Translations under genes and position numbers: made by a program | Assembly (NCBI RefSeq): GCF_001667015.1 | Contig: NZ_LZIS01000066.1 | Coordinates: forward strand, 1 to 64,000 | Length of the DNA stretch: 64,000 nucleotides | Source of the DNA: Mycobacterium sp. E3198 | Lineage (GTDB): Bacteria > Actinomycetota > Actinomycetes > Mycobacteriales > Mycobacteriaceae | Direction of reading: 5' to 3' | Notes under the pieces: model-generated | The model's database searches: none | What the model saw: only the letters and a program-made list of their open reading frames with translations | What the model was told of the DNA's origin: nothing | Shown here: in pieces, positions 17,466 through 26,149 of the stretch | Layout of the letters: each line of letters opens with the position of its first letter | Position numbering within the stretch: the first letter of the stretch is position 1

Positions 17466-18658
17466 CCATGACCAGGCCAGACGTCGACCTGACCGACGGC
17501 ACCTTCTACGCCGGTGACTCCCACAGCGTCTACCGCTGGATGCGCGAGCACGAGCCGGTCTTTCGGGACCGCAACGGATTGGCCGCCGCGTCGACCTATC
17601 AGGCGGTGATCGACGCCGAGCGCAACCCGGAGCTGTTCTCGAACGCCGGCGGCATCCGACCCGACCAGGACGGCGTCGAGATGATGATCGAGATGGACGA
17701 CCCGCAACATCTGTTGCGCCGCAAGCTCGTCAACTCCGGCTTCACCCGCAAGCGTGTGAAAGACCAAGAGTCCAAGATCGTTTCGCTGTGTGACACGCTG
17801 ATCGACGCCGTGTGCGAACGCGGCCAGTGCGACTTCGTCTGGGACCTTGCCGCGCCACTGCCGATGGCGGTCATCGGCGACATGCTCGGGGTGCTGCCGG
17901 AGGAACGCGAGATGTTCCTCAAGTGGTCAGACGATCTGGTCGGCGCCTTGAGCAGCACCGCGGCCGAGGCCGACATTCAGGTCACGATGGACGCCTTCGC
18001 CGCCTACAGCGAGTACATGATGGGCATGATCGCGGCCCGCAAGTCCGAACCGACCGACGACCTGGTCAGCGTCCTGGTGCACGCCGAGGTCGAGGGCTCC
18101 CGCCTGGAGGACCACCAGATCGTCACCGAGGTGCTGCTGTTGCTGATCGGCGGCGACGAGACCACGCGGCACACGCTGAGCGGGGGCACCCGGCAGCTGC
18201 TGTTGCATCCCGAGCAGCACCGGCGCCTGGTGGGGGATCTGTCGTTGCTGCCCAACGCGATCGAAGAGATGCTGCGCTGGACGGCGCCGGTGAAGAACAT
18301 GGCCCGCACGATCACCGCCGACACCGAGTTCCACGGCACCAAGCTGACCCAGGGCGAGAAGATGATCCTGCTGTTCGAGTCGGCGAATTTCGACGAGAAG
18401 GTCTTCGAGGATCCGGAGAGCTTCAACATCGAGCGCTACCCGAACAACCACCTGGCGTTCGGCTTCGGGACGCACTTCTGCCTGGGCAATCAGCTGGCCC
18501 GGCTGGAGCTGTCGATCATGCAGACGCGGCTGCTGCAGCGCCTTCCGGACCTGCGACTGGCCTTAGGAGACGCGGCGCTGCCGCTGCGCCCGGCGAATTT
18601 TGTGTCCGGCCTGGAGAAGATGCCGGTGGCGTTCAGCCCGTCCGCGCCGCTGGGCTGA
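17462..18658 (+). CDS. cyp142: Cytochrome P450 CYP142, sterol C26/C27 oxidase
   Basis: A 398-residue P450 that oxidises the terminal methyl of the cholesterol side chain, starting its beta-oxidation. The oxygen-binding I-helix reads GGDETTRH, the K-helix EEMLR, and the heme loop FGFGTHFCLGNQLAR holds the proximal Cys. Length is identical to CYP142A1 (398). The ATG at 17462 overlaps the previous stop by 4 bp; an ATG two codons later is also possible. Regulation by KstR through the shared promoter upstream. Confidence 0.93.
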   Translation: MTMTRPDVDLTDGTFYAGDSHSVYRWMREHEPVFRDRNGLAAASTYQAVIDAERNPELFSNAGGIRPDQDGVEMMIEMDDPQHLLRRKLVNSGFTRKRVKDQESKIVSLCDTLIDAVCERGQCDFVWDLAAPLPMAVIGDMLGVLPEEREMFLKWSDDLVGALSSTAAEADIQVTMDAFAAYSEYMMGMIAARKSEPTDDLVSVLVHAEVEGSRLEDHQIVTEVLLLLIGGDETTRHTLSGGTRQLLLHPEQHRRLVGDLSLLPNAIEEMLRWTAPVKNMARTITADTEFHGTKLTQGEKMILLFESANFDEKVFEDPESFNIERYPNNHLAFGFGTHFCLGNQLARLELSIMQTRLLQRLPDLRLALGDAALPLRPANFVSGLEKMPVAFSPSAPLG

Positions 18659-18678
18659 CGGTCATTGCGTCTCGTTGC

Positions 18679-18738
18679 GCCGAGCGTGCAACTGTTGCGA
18701 GGAAACGGCGCAGAACTCGCGACAGTTTCACGCTCGGC
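18679..18738. terminator. Long intergenic palindrome between cyp142 and the DUF559-like gene
   Basis: Two 23-nt arms, GCCGAGCGTG... (18679-18701) and ...CACGCTCGGC (18716-18738), pair at 21 of 23 positions around a 14-nt loop. It lies between convergent genes and overlaps the stop end of the minus-strand gene, so it probably serves as a two-way terminator. It resembles the hairpin at 19611-19656. Confidence 0.7.
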
Positions 18739-19570
18739 GACGCCATGCGTCGGCCAGTCGGGCCAGGATGCCGCCGCGCGTGTGCTCGCCCATGACACGG
18801 ATGGTGATCCAGCCCATGGCGTCTAGCGCTTCGTAGCGCTCGATGTCCCTGCGCAGTTGCCGACGATCGGTGCGATGGTGCTCGCCTTCATACTCGAGCG
18901 CGATCTTGACGTTTTCCCAACCCATGTCGACAACCGCGACCAGCTCGCCATATTGCCCGTAGACCGGTATCTGCGTCTCCGGCCGAGGGTATCCGGCCTC
19001 GATGACCATGAGTCGCAGCCACGTTTCCCGGGGTGACTGCGCACCGGCATCGACAAGCGCGAGCGCGCGCCTGGCCCGCCGGATGTTCCGGTGGCCTTTG
19101 TAGCGCTCCGCAATCAATTCGGCATCGGCGATCTTCAGTCGGGTTGCCCGGGCCAGGGCATCGAGAGCGGCGACGGCGTTGCCGACCGGATTGCGACAGG
19201 CTAGGTCGAACGCCGTGCGCGCCGGGGTCGTCACCCGCATTCCCTGGACCGTTGTGCTTTCGTCGTCCTCGATGCGATCGGCCCAGGTGCGGACATGTGT
19301 CGGGGCGTGGCGATTCTGGTAGATGAGTTCGGCGGGTGCGTGCCCATCTACCCATTTGGCGCCGTGCAGCGCCGCGGCCGACCGGCCGGCGATGATCCCG
19401 CGCCGCCGTGACCACAACCACGCCGCCTGGGCGCGCACCACGGCGGAGATCTCGGTATCGCGGGGGACGTACACGTCGCGGTGGATCGCCACAAACTTGC
19501 CGGTGCGTAAGGCGTAGGGCGTCACCAGGCCGGACGTGACGGCCTCGCTACCAAGAAATGGCTTTCCCAT
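18728..19570 (-). CDS. DUF559/AbiEi-type protein (Rv3517-like)
   Basis: A 280-residue protein. The N-terminal half (about 1-110) looks like the winged-helix AbiEi antitoxin type (TGRSAAALHG-like and VTTPARTAFDL segments). The C-terminal half (from about 185) resembles DUF559/Vsr-type nuclease folds, with AVVDMGWENVKIALEYEGEHH carrying D and E residues of a possible metal site. The start at 19570 matches Rv3517 length; an ATG 24 nt upstream is possible. It is bracketed by palindromes, has no KstR site of its own, and its function is unknown. Confidence 0.75.
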   Translation of the reverse strand: MGKPFLGSEAVTSGLVTPYALRTGKFVAIHRDVYVPRDTEISAVVRAQAAWLWSRRRGIIAGRSAAALHGAKWVDGHAPAELIYQNRHAPTHVRTWADRIEDDESTTVQGMRVTTPARTAFDLACRNPVGNAVAALDALARATRLKIADAELIAERYKGHRNIRRARRALALVDAGAQSPRETWLRLMVIEAGYPRPETQIPVYGQYGELVAVVDMGWENVKIALEYEGEHHRTDRRQLRRDIERYEALDAMGWITIRVMGEHTRGGILARLADAWRRRA

Positions 19571-19610
19571 CCCGCGGAGTATGCCGAGGGGCACCGACGG
19601 GTCGCCCAGT

Positions 19611-19656
19611 GTGAAGCTGTTGCGAAAATCCGGCCGGAAATTCGCAACAGCTTCAC
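19611..19656. terminator. Intergenic hairpin after echA19
   Basis: GTGAAGCTGTTGCGAA pairs perfectly (16 bp) with TTCGCAACAGCTTCAC around a 14-nt loop that itself contains TCCGGCCGGA. It sits between echA19 and the DUF559-like gene on the same strand and probably ends echA19 transcription. The flank CGCTCGGCGA is shared with the hairpin at 18679. Confidence 0.75.
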
Positions 19657-19678
19657 GCTCGGCGAAGGGGGGCGGGCG

Positions 19679-20491
19679 TCAGCGGTTCTGGAAGTTGGGC
19701 TTGCGCTTCTCGGCGAACGCCCGCGGGCCTTCCTTGGCGTCGTCGGACAGGAAGACCTTGATGCCGATCTGGGTGTCGATCTTGAAGGCGTCGTTCTCGT
19801 GCATGCCCTCGGTTTCGCGGATCGCCCGCAGGATCGCCTGCACGGCGAGCGGGCCGTTGTTCTCGATCAGCTCGGCGATCTCCAGCGCCTTGGTCAGCGC
19901 CTGGCCGTCGGGAACCAGGTGGCCGATCAGGCCGATCTCCTTCGCCTCGGCGGCGGTGATGTGCCGGCCGGTCAGCAGCAGGTCGCACGCCACGGTGTAG
20001 GGAATCTGCCGCACCAGCCGCACGGCCGAGCCGCCCATCGGGTACAGGCTCCACTTGGCCTCCGAGATGCCGAACTTCGCGCTCTCCCCGGCGACCCGGA
20101 TGTCGGTGCCCTGCAGGATTTCGGTGCCTCCGGCGATCGCCGGCCCTTCGACGGCCGCGATGAGAGGTTTCGTGAGTCTGCGGCCTTTGAGCAAGGCGTC
20201 GATCCGTGACGGGTCGTAGCTGCCGTCCTTGAACGAATCGCCCGGCGGTTTCTTGGTCGCCGTCTTGAGGTCCATACCGGCGCAGAAGTAGCCACCGGCG
20301 CCGGTCAGGATGCAGCAGCGGATGTCGTCGTCGTTGTCGACGCGGTCCCAGGCCTGCACCATGATTTCCATCATTTCGGTGCTCAGCGCGTTGCGGGCGT
20401 GGGGCCGGTTCAGCGTGACGATCAGGGTGTGACCGCGCTGTTCGACGAGGGCGTCGGGACCCGTCTGTTCGTTTGCTGGTGCCTGAGCCAC
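19679..20491 (-). CDS. echA19: Enoyl-CoA hydratase EchA19
   Basis: A 270-residue crotonase-family enoyl-CoA hydratase for the sterol side chain. It has the oxyanion segments FCAGMDL and AGGTEILQ, and the catalytic Glu lies in the GISEAKW region. The GTG at 20491 is chosen from the start of similarity to EchA19; longer in-frame starts would overlap the operator. Divergent from fadD19 across a KstR operator; a hairpin follows. Confidence 0.92.
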   Translation of the reverse strand: MAQAPANEQTGPDALVEQRGHTLIVTLNRPHARNALSTEMMEIMVQAWDRVDNDDDIRCCILTGAGGYFCAGMDLKTATKKPPGDSFKDGSYDPSRIDALLKGRRLTKPLIAAVEGPAIAGGTEILQGTDIRVAGESAKFGISEAKWSLYPMGGSAVRLVRQIPYTVACDLLLTGRHITAAEAKEIGLIGHLVPDGQALTKALEIAELIENNGPLAVQAILRAIRETEGMHENDAFKIDTQIGIKVFLSDDAKEGPRAFAEKRKPNFQNR

Positions 20492-20536
20492 GGCTACCGC
20501 CTTTCCGTCGTCGGTGGGGGCGAGCTTGTCAAGAAA

Positions 20537-20550
20537 TGTAACACGTTCTA
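20537..20550. promoter_or_regulatory. KstR operator between echA19 and fadD19
   Basis: The 14-mer tgtaacacgttcta matches TnnAACnnGTTnnA. The final TA begins TAATTT (20549-20554), which reads toward fadD19. The operator ends 5 nt before the fadD19 GTG. Confidence 0.9.
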
Positions 20551-20555
20551 ATTTG

Positions 20556-22196
20556 GTGGCCGTGGCCCTGAATATTGCCGACCTCGCCGAGCACGCCATC
20601 GACGCTGTGCCTGACCGTGTCGCCCTCATCTGCGGCGACGAGAAGCTGACCTACGCCCAACTGGAGGAGAAGGCCAACCGCCTCGCGCACTACCTGATCG
20701 ACCAGGGCGTCAAGAAGGACGACAAGGTCGGGCTCTACTGCCGCAACCGCATCGAGATCGTGATCGCGATGCTGGGCATCGTCAAGGCCGGGGCCATCCT
20801 GGTCAACGTCAACTACCGCTACGTCGAGGGCGAGCTGCGCTACCTGTTCGACAACTCCGACATGGTGGCGCTGGTGCACGAGCGGCAGTATTCCGACCGG
20901 GTCGCCAACGTGCTGCCGGACACCCCCAACGTCAAGACCATCCTGGTCATCGAGGACGGCTCCGACAACGACTACCAGCGTTACGGGGGAGTGGAGTTCT
21001 ACTCGGCGATCGCACAGGGCTCACCCGAGCGCGACTTCGGCGAGCGCAGCGCCGACGACATCTACCTGCTGTACACCGGCGGCACCACCGGCTTTCCGAA
21101 GGGCGTGATGTGGCGCCACGAGGACATCTACCGGGTACTGTTGGGCGGCACCGACTTTGCCACGGGCGAATTCGTCAAGGACGAGTACGACCTGGCCAAG
21201 GGCGCCGTCGCCAACCCGCCGATGGTCCGCTACCCGATCCCGCCGATGATCCACGGCGCCACCCAATCGGCGACCTGGATGTCGATCTTCTCGGGCCAAA
21301 CGACCGTGCTGGCACCGGAATTCAACGCCGACGAGGTCTGGCGCACCATCCACGAACACAAGGTCAACCTGCTGTTCTTCACCGGTGACGCCATGGCGCG
21401 CCCGCTGCTCGACGCGCTGGACAAGGACCACGGATACGACCTGTCCTCGCTGTTCCTGTTGGCCAGCACCGCGGCGCTCTTCTCGCCGAGCATCAAGGAG
21501 CGCCTGTTGGAGCTGCTGCCCAACCGGGTCATCACGGACTCAATTGGCTCCTCCGAGACTGGTTTTGGCGGCACCAGCGTCGTGGCCGCCGGGGCGCCGC
21601 ACAGTGGCGGCCCCCGCGTCACCATCGACCACCGCACCGTCGTGCTCGACGAGGAGGGCAACGAGGTGAAGCCCGGCTCGGGTGTGCGCGGCTTCATCGC
21701 CAAGAAGGGCAACATCCCGGTCGGCTACTACAAGGACGAGAAGAAGACGGCCGAAACCTTCAAGACCATCAACGGCGTTCGCTACGCCATCCCCGGAGAC
21801 TGGGCCCTCGTCGAGGAGGACGGCACGGTCACCATGCTGGGCCGCGGGTCGGTGTCGATCAACAGCGGCGGCGAAAAGATCTACCCCGAAGAGGTCGAGG
21901 CCGCGCTGAAGGGCCACCCGGACGTCTTCGACGCCCTGGTGGTCGGCGTGCCCGATCCGCGTTACGGCCAGCACGTGGCCGCGGTCGTGCAGCCCCGGCC
22001 CGGCTGCCGGCCGTCCCTGGCGGAGCTGGACAGTTTCGTGCGCTCCGAGATCGCGGGATACAAAGTGCCGCGCAGCCTTTGGTTGGTCGACGAAGTGAAG
22101 CGTTCGCCCGCCGGCAAACCCGACTACCGTTGGGCCAAGGAGCAGACCGAGGCGCGCCCGGCCGACGACGTGCATGCGAGCCACGCGACGACCTGA
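20556..22196 (+). CDS. fadD19: Sterol side-chain acyl-CoA synthetase FadD19
   Basis: A 546-residue ANL-superfamily acyl-CoA synthetase that activates C5 side-chain sterol acids to CoA thioesters, also of C24-branched sterols. The AMP-binding P-loop reads [11 protein letters not shown]; the GSSETGF and [14 protein letters not shown] segments complete the core. GTG codons occur at 20556 and 20562; the operator and its -10-like hexamer leave almost no leader, so the second GTG may be the real start. The longer frame upstream is rejected because it crosses the operator. Confidence 0.95.
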   Translation: MAVALNIADLAEHAIDAVPDRVALICGDEKLTYAQLEEKANRLAHYLIDQGVKKDDKVGLYCRNRIEIVIAMLGIVKAGAILVNVNYRYVEGELRYLFDNSDMVALVHERQYSDRVANVLPDTPNVKTILVIEDGSDNDYQRYGGVEFYSAIAQGSPERDFGERSADDIYLLYTGGTTGFPKGVMWRHEDIYRVLLGGTDFATGEFVKDEYDLAKGAVANPPMVRYPIPPMIHGATQSATWMSIFSGQTTVLAPEFNADEVWRTIHEHKVNLLFFTGDAMARPLLDALDKDHGYDLSSLFLLASTAALFSPSIKERLLELLPNRVITDSIGSSETGFGGTSVVAAGAPHSGGPRVTIDHRTVVLDEEGNEVKPGSGVRGFIAKKGNIPVGYYKDEKKTAETFKTINGVRYAIPGDWALVEEDGTVTMLGRGSVSINSGGEKIYPEEVEAALKGHPDVFDALVVGVPDPRYGQHVAAVVQPRPGCRPSLAELDSFVRSEIAGYKVPRSLWLVDEVKRSPAGKPDYRWAKEQTEARPADDVHASHATT

Positions 22197-22211
22197 TGCG
22201 CACCTAGCGGC

Positions 22212-22979
22212 GTGACCGACTTCGTCAAGCAGCACCCGGACGCGCCCACCGGCTATTTCGCCTGGGAGGCAGCGGGTTTGGGGTGGCTTGCCGGGATCGA
22301 CGGCGGTGTGCCCTGCGCGCAGGTGGTTTCCGTTGATGCGACGAGCCTGACGTTGCGGCGGCTCGAATCCGTGCCCCCGAGCGCCGAGGCGGCGGAGGCG
22401 TTCGGCGCCCAGTTGGCCACGACGCACGACGCGGGCGCGCCCGCGTTCGGCGCGGGACCCGCCGGCTGGGACGGGCCCGGGTTCTTCGGGCCGCTGTCGC
22501 GGCCGCTGCCGATGTCGCTGCGGCGGCACCGGCGATGGGGCGCTTTCTACGCCGACGAGCGGCTGGCCCCGATGGCCGAGCTGGCGGCCGCGCGGCTCGG
22601 CGCGTCGACCCGCGCCACGATCGACGCCGTCGCGGCACGGTGCCGCGCCGGCGACTTCGACGACGACGACGGGCCGGCCCGGCTGCACGGCGATCTGTGG
22701 AGCGGCAACGTGATGTGGACGCCCGACGGGGTGGTGCTGATCGACCCGGCCGCGCACGCCGGCCACCGCGAGACCGACCTGGCGATGCTGGCTCTGTTCG
22801 GCTGCCCGCATTACGACACCGTCGTCGCCGGTTACCAGCGGGTGCGCTCACTGAGACCCGGCTGGCGCAACCGCGTCGGGCTGCACCAACTCTTCCCGCT
22901 GCTGGCGCATGTGGTGTTGTTCGGGGGCGGGTACGCGCAGCAGACGGACGCCGCCGCCCGCGCCGCGCTGGCCGCCTGA
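22212..22979 (+). CDS. Fructosamine-kinase-family phosphotransferase
   Basis: A 255-residue protein kinase-like phosphotransferase of the fructosamine kinase family. The catalytic HGDLWSGNVMW loop (Brenner-like HGDxxxxN) and the IDPA metal motif are visible. The family phosphorylates sugar-amine adducts on proteins and so repairs glycation. GTG start 15 bp after fadD19 suggests co-transcription. A short CGCCGC-ttc-GCGGCG hairpin (23016-23030) follows it. A role in sterol use is not evident. Confidence 0.82.
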   Translation: MTDFVKQHPDAPTGYFAWEAAGLGWLAGIDGGVPCAQVVSVDATSLTLRRLESVPPSAEAAEAFGAQLATTHDAGAPAFGAGPAGWDGPGFFGPLSRPLPMSLRRHRRWGAFYADERLAPMAELAAARLGASTRATIDAVAARCRAGDFDDDDGPARLHGDLWSGNVMWTPDGVVLIDPAAHAGHRETDLAMLALFGCPHYDTVVAGYQRVRSLRPGWRNRVGLHQLFPLLAHVVLFGGGYAQQTDAAARAALAA

Positions 22980-23061
22980 CGCCCGTCTACTGCTGGATTG
23001 CCCGCCTCCTCCTCTCGCCGCTTCGCGGCGCGCATCGTCGGCGGGCTAATGTCGAAGCGCG

Positions 23062-23886
23062 ATGACGATCGATGTCTGGATGCAGCACCCGACGCAACGG
23101 TTCTTGCGCAGCGACATGTTGGCCTCGCTGCGGCGCTGGACCGGCGGGTCGATCCCTGAGGCCGACATCCCGATCGAGGCGACCCTCGCGGCGATGGACG
23201 CCGCCGGCGTCGACTTCGGCCTGCTGAGCGCCTGGCGCGGCCCGAATGGCCAGGACTTGGTCTCCAACGACGAGGTCGCCGAATGGGTCGGGTCGCATCC
23301 GGCCCGGTTTGCCGGCCTGGCCGCGGCGGACCTCGATCGCCCGATGGCGGCGGTCCGCGAGTTGCGGCGCCGGGTGCAGGAGGGCTTCGTGGGCCTACGG
23401 GTGGTGCCCTGGCTGTGGGACGCACCGCCCACCGACCGCCGCTACTACCCGCTGTTCGCCGAATGCGTGGAGTCGGGCGTGCCGTTCTGCACCCAGGTAG
23501 GGCACACCGGCCCGCTGCGGCCGTCGGAGACCGGGCGCCCGATTCCCTACATCGACCAGGTGGCGCTGGATTTTCCCGAGCTCGTCATCGTGTGCGGCCA
23601 CGTCGGCTATCCGTGGACCGAGGAGATGGTGGCGGTCGCCCGCAAGCACGAGAACGTCTACATCGACACCTCCGCATATACCATCCAGCGACTCCCGGAC
23701 GAGCTCGTCCGGTTCATGAAAACCGGTACCGGGCAACGCAAAGTCTTGTTCGGCACCAATTACCCGATGATCACGCACGCGCACGCTCTGGCGGCACTGG
23801 ACGAACTGGGACTAAGCGACGAGGCCCGCCGGGACTTCCTGCGCGGCAACGCCGAACGTGTTTTCGGACTGGAGGCAAACAGGTGA
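23062..23886 (+). CDS. Amidohydrolase-family protein (Rv3510c-like)
   Basis: A 274-residue TIM-barrel protein of the amidohydrolase_2 type. The N-terminal HxH metal pair is changed: it reads IDVWMQH, with Trp at the first position. TQVGH and ICGHVGYP carry later His residues, and the C-terminal NYPM replaces the usual acidic SDYP turn. So the metal site is altered and activity is uncertain; hydrolase or decarboxylase is a family guess. Its stop overlaps the ilvX start by 4 bp (GTGA), so the two work or are expressed together. Confidence 0.78.
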   Translation: MTIDVWMQHPTQRFLRSDMLASLRRWTGGSIPEADIPIEATLAAMDAAGVDFGLLSAWRGPNGQDLVSNDEVAEWVGSHPARFAGLAAADLDRPMAAVRELRRRVQEGFVGLRVVPWLWDAPPTDRRYYPLFAECVESGVPFCTQVGHTGPLRPSETGRPIPYIDQVALDFPELVIVCGHVGYPWTEEMVAVARKHENVYIDTSAYTIQRLPDELVRFMKTGTGQRKVLFGTNYPMITHAHALAALDELGLSDEARRDFLRGNAERVFGLEANR

Positions 23887-25433
23887 ACGGCGCTCAGGCA
23901 CTGATCAACACGCTGGTCGACGGCGGCGTCGACGTGTGCTTCGCCAACCCGGGCACGTCGGAGATGCACTTCGTGGCCGCGCTCGACGCCGTTCCCCAAA
24001 TGCGCGGTGTGCTCGCCCTTTTCGAGGGCGTAGCCACTGGCGCGGCCGACGGCTACGCGCGAATGGCCGACCGGCCTGCGGCGGTGCTGCTGCACCTGGG
24101 TCCTGGATTGGGCAACGGCCTGGCCAACCTGCACAACGCGCGGCGCGCGCATGTGCCGATGGTGGTGGTCGTCGGCGATCACGCCACCTACCACAAGAAG
24201 TACGATGCCCCACTGGAATCCGACATCGATGCGCTGGCCGGCAGCGTCTCGGGATGGATGCGCCGCACCGAGAACACCGCCGACGTCGCGTCCGACGCCG
24301 CCGAGGCGATCGCCGCCAGCCGGTCGGGCTCGCAGATCGCCACCTTGATCCTGCCCGCGGACGTGTCGTGGACCGACGGAGCGGAACCCGCTCGCACACC
24401 GCCCGCCCAAGAGCCGCAACCCGATCCAGCCCTGGCGTCCGCCGCGCTCGAGGTGCTGCGTTGCGGGGAGCCCACGGTGCTCATGATCGGGGGCGACGCC
24501 ACCCGCGGGCCGGGGCTGGCCGCCGCCGCGCGGATCGCCCAGGCGACCGGCGCCCGGTTGCTGTGCGAAACGTTCCCGACGCGCCTGGAGCGCGGTGCGG
24601 GCGTCCCCGCGGTCGAGCGGCTGGCCTATTTCGCCGAGGCGGCCGCCGCCCAGCTGAACGGTGCCAAGCATCTGGTGTTGGCGGGCGCCAAGTCCCCGGT
24701 GTCCTTCTTCGCCTACCCGGGCATGCCCAGCGACCTGGTGCCCGCCGGCTACGAGGTGCACGTGCTCGCCGAATACGGGGGTGCGGCAGCCGCTTTGGTC
24801 GCCCTGGCCGACGAGGTCGCTCCCGGCTCCGTCGCGCCGGCGGCGGCTCCGTCGCGCCCGCAGCTGCCGACGGGCGCGTTGACGTCGGCGTCGACGGCCG
24901 ACGTGATCGGGGCGTTGCTGCCCGAGCGGGCGATCGTCGTCGACGAGTCGAACACGTCGGGGCTGCTGCTGCCGGCGGCCACCGCCGGTGCACCGGCCCA
25001 TGATTGGCTGACGCTCACCGGCGGCGCGATCGGCTACGGCATCCCGGCCGCGGTGGGCGCCGCCGTAGCCGCACCCGATCGTCCGGTGCTGTGCCTGGAA
25101 TCCGACGGGTCCGCCATGTACACGATTTCGGGGTTGTGGACCCAGGCCCGCGAGAACCTCGACGTGACCACCGTGCTCTATGACAACAGCGCCTACGACA
25201 TCTTGCGCGTCGAGCTGCAACGCGTCGGAGCCGGGTCCGCGCCCGGTCCCAAGGCGCTTGATTTACTCGACTTGTCGCGGCCCACAATGGATTTTGTCAA
25301 GATCGCCGAGGGTATGGGGGTTCCGGCGCGCCGCGTCACGACCGCCGAGGAGTTCGCCGACGCTCTGCGCGCGGCCTTCGCTGAACCCGGGCCGCACCTC
25401 ATCGACGCGGTGGTGCCCTCCCTGATGGGGTAG
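23883..25433 (+). CDS. ilvX: Acetolactate-synthase-like TPP enzyme IlvX
   Basis: A 516-residue thiamine-diphosphate enzyme with the three-domain acetohydroxyacid synthase layout. The Glu that activates TPP lies in ALFEGVATGAADGY; the TPP/Mg motif is ESDGSAMYT, followed by YDNSAYD. It matches Rv3509c (515 residues). Called IlvX because branched-chain synthesis is not established; benzaldehyde-lyase or oxalyl-CoA decarboxylase-like roles are possible. GTG start overlaps the amidohydrolase stop. Convergent with the beta-lactamase-like gene. Confidence 0.85.
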   Translation: MNGAQALINTLVDGGVDVCFANPGTSEMHFVAALDAVPQMRGVLALFEGVATGAADGYARMADRPAAVLLHLGPGLGNGLANLHNARRAHVPMVVVVGDHATYHKKYDAPLESDIDALAGSVSGWMRRTENTADVASDAAEAIAASRSGSQIATLILPADVSWTDGAEPARTPPAQEPQPDPALASAALEVLRCGEPTVLMIGGDATRGPGLAAAARIAQATGARLLCETFPTRLERGAGVPAVERLAYFAEAAAAQLNGAKHLVLAGAKSPVSFFAYPGMPSDLVPAGYEVHVLAEYGGAAAALVALADEVAPGSVAPAAAPSRPQLPTGALTSASTADVIGALLPERAIVVDESNTSGLLLPAATAGAPAHDWLTLTGGAIGYGIPAAVGAAVAAPDRPVLCLESDGSAMYTISGLWTQARENLDVTTVLYDNSAYDILRVELQRVGAGSAPGPKALDLLDLSRPTMDFVKIAEGMGVPARRVTTAEEFADALRAAFAEPGPHLIDAVVPSLMG

Positions 25434-25449
25434 TGCCGGCGAGGAACGG

Positions 25450-26145
25450 TTATGCCGGAAGCTGGCAGACGAGCCAGTCGGCCATCGCGTTGATGGCGTC
25501 GACCCCGGGGTCGAACGCAGCGGCCTCGGCCGCCAGCGCCACCCCCACATGTGCCGATGCCGTTGGGACGATGCCGAACTGCCGGACCAGGTAGTCGTCG
25601 GCCAACCCGGGTCCCCAACCGGATTTGGCCGCAATGCCTTTGGCGGCCAGCCCCCAGCGCTGGCCCGGGGTCAGGCGGTGCATCAGGTCGATGACGGTCG
25701 CGGCATCACCGAGGCCGGGCAGGCCCGCGGCGAATCGGGCCTGGCAATCGAGGAGCCATCGCGTTTGTCCAAATGCGGTGAATGGCGGGCGAATTCGCTG
25801 CGATTCGACCACTGTGGCGGTGTCGCCGCATTTGCGGACGACGGCTTGCACCTGTAGGGCGGCCCGCGCGGCGTCGCCCAGCTGGGACCACAACCGCTCG
25901 GACGCCTCGTTGTCGGACTCGGTGATGGCTTTGACGACCAGGTCGCGGGCGCGGGCGGGATCGCGACGCAGGGCCGCGATTGCCAGCGGCACTTTGATCG
26001 TCGACCAGGCGACGCCGGACGACCACCGACCCAGGGAAATCACGTCGGCAACATCCGGACGGGCGATCGCGATGCCGATCGTCGCCGGGACGGCGGCGGC
26101 CAGCTCTCGGAAGCTCGCCTCCAGCCGGGGCGGTGCGGGAGTCAT
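25450..26145 (-). CDS. Serine hydrolase with class A beta-lactamase motifs, no signal peptide
   Basis: A 231-residue protein with all three motifs of the penicillin-recognising fold in order: SxxK as S48-T-I-K51, SxN as S77-D-N79, and KSG at 174-176. Class A beta-lactamases are larger and secreted; this has no signal sequence. The ATG is 4 bp after the fadD17 stop, so it looks like the last gene of fadE26-fadE27-fadD17. A cytosolic esterase or amidase acting on CoA esters is one inference. M. tuberculosis has, from memory, no such gene after fadD17. Confidence 0.75.
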   Translation of the reverse strand: MTPAPPRLEASFRELAAAVPATIGIAIARPDVADVISLGRWSSGVAWSTIKVPLAIAALRRDPARARDLVVKAITESDNEASERLWSQLGDAARAALQVQAVVRKCGDTATVVESQRIRPPFTAFGQTRWLLDCQARFAAGLPGLGDAATVIDLMHRLTPGQRWGLAAKGIAAKSGWGPGLADDYLVRQFGIVPTASAHVGVALAAEAAAFDPGVDAINAMADWLVCQLPA

Positions 26146-26149
26146 AGCG

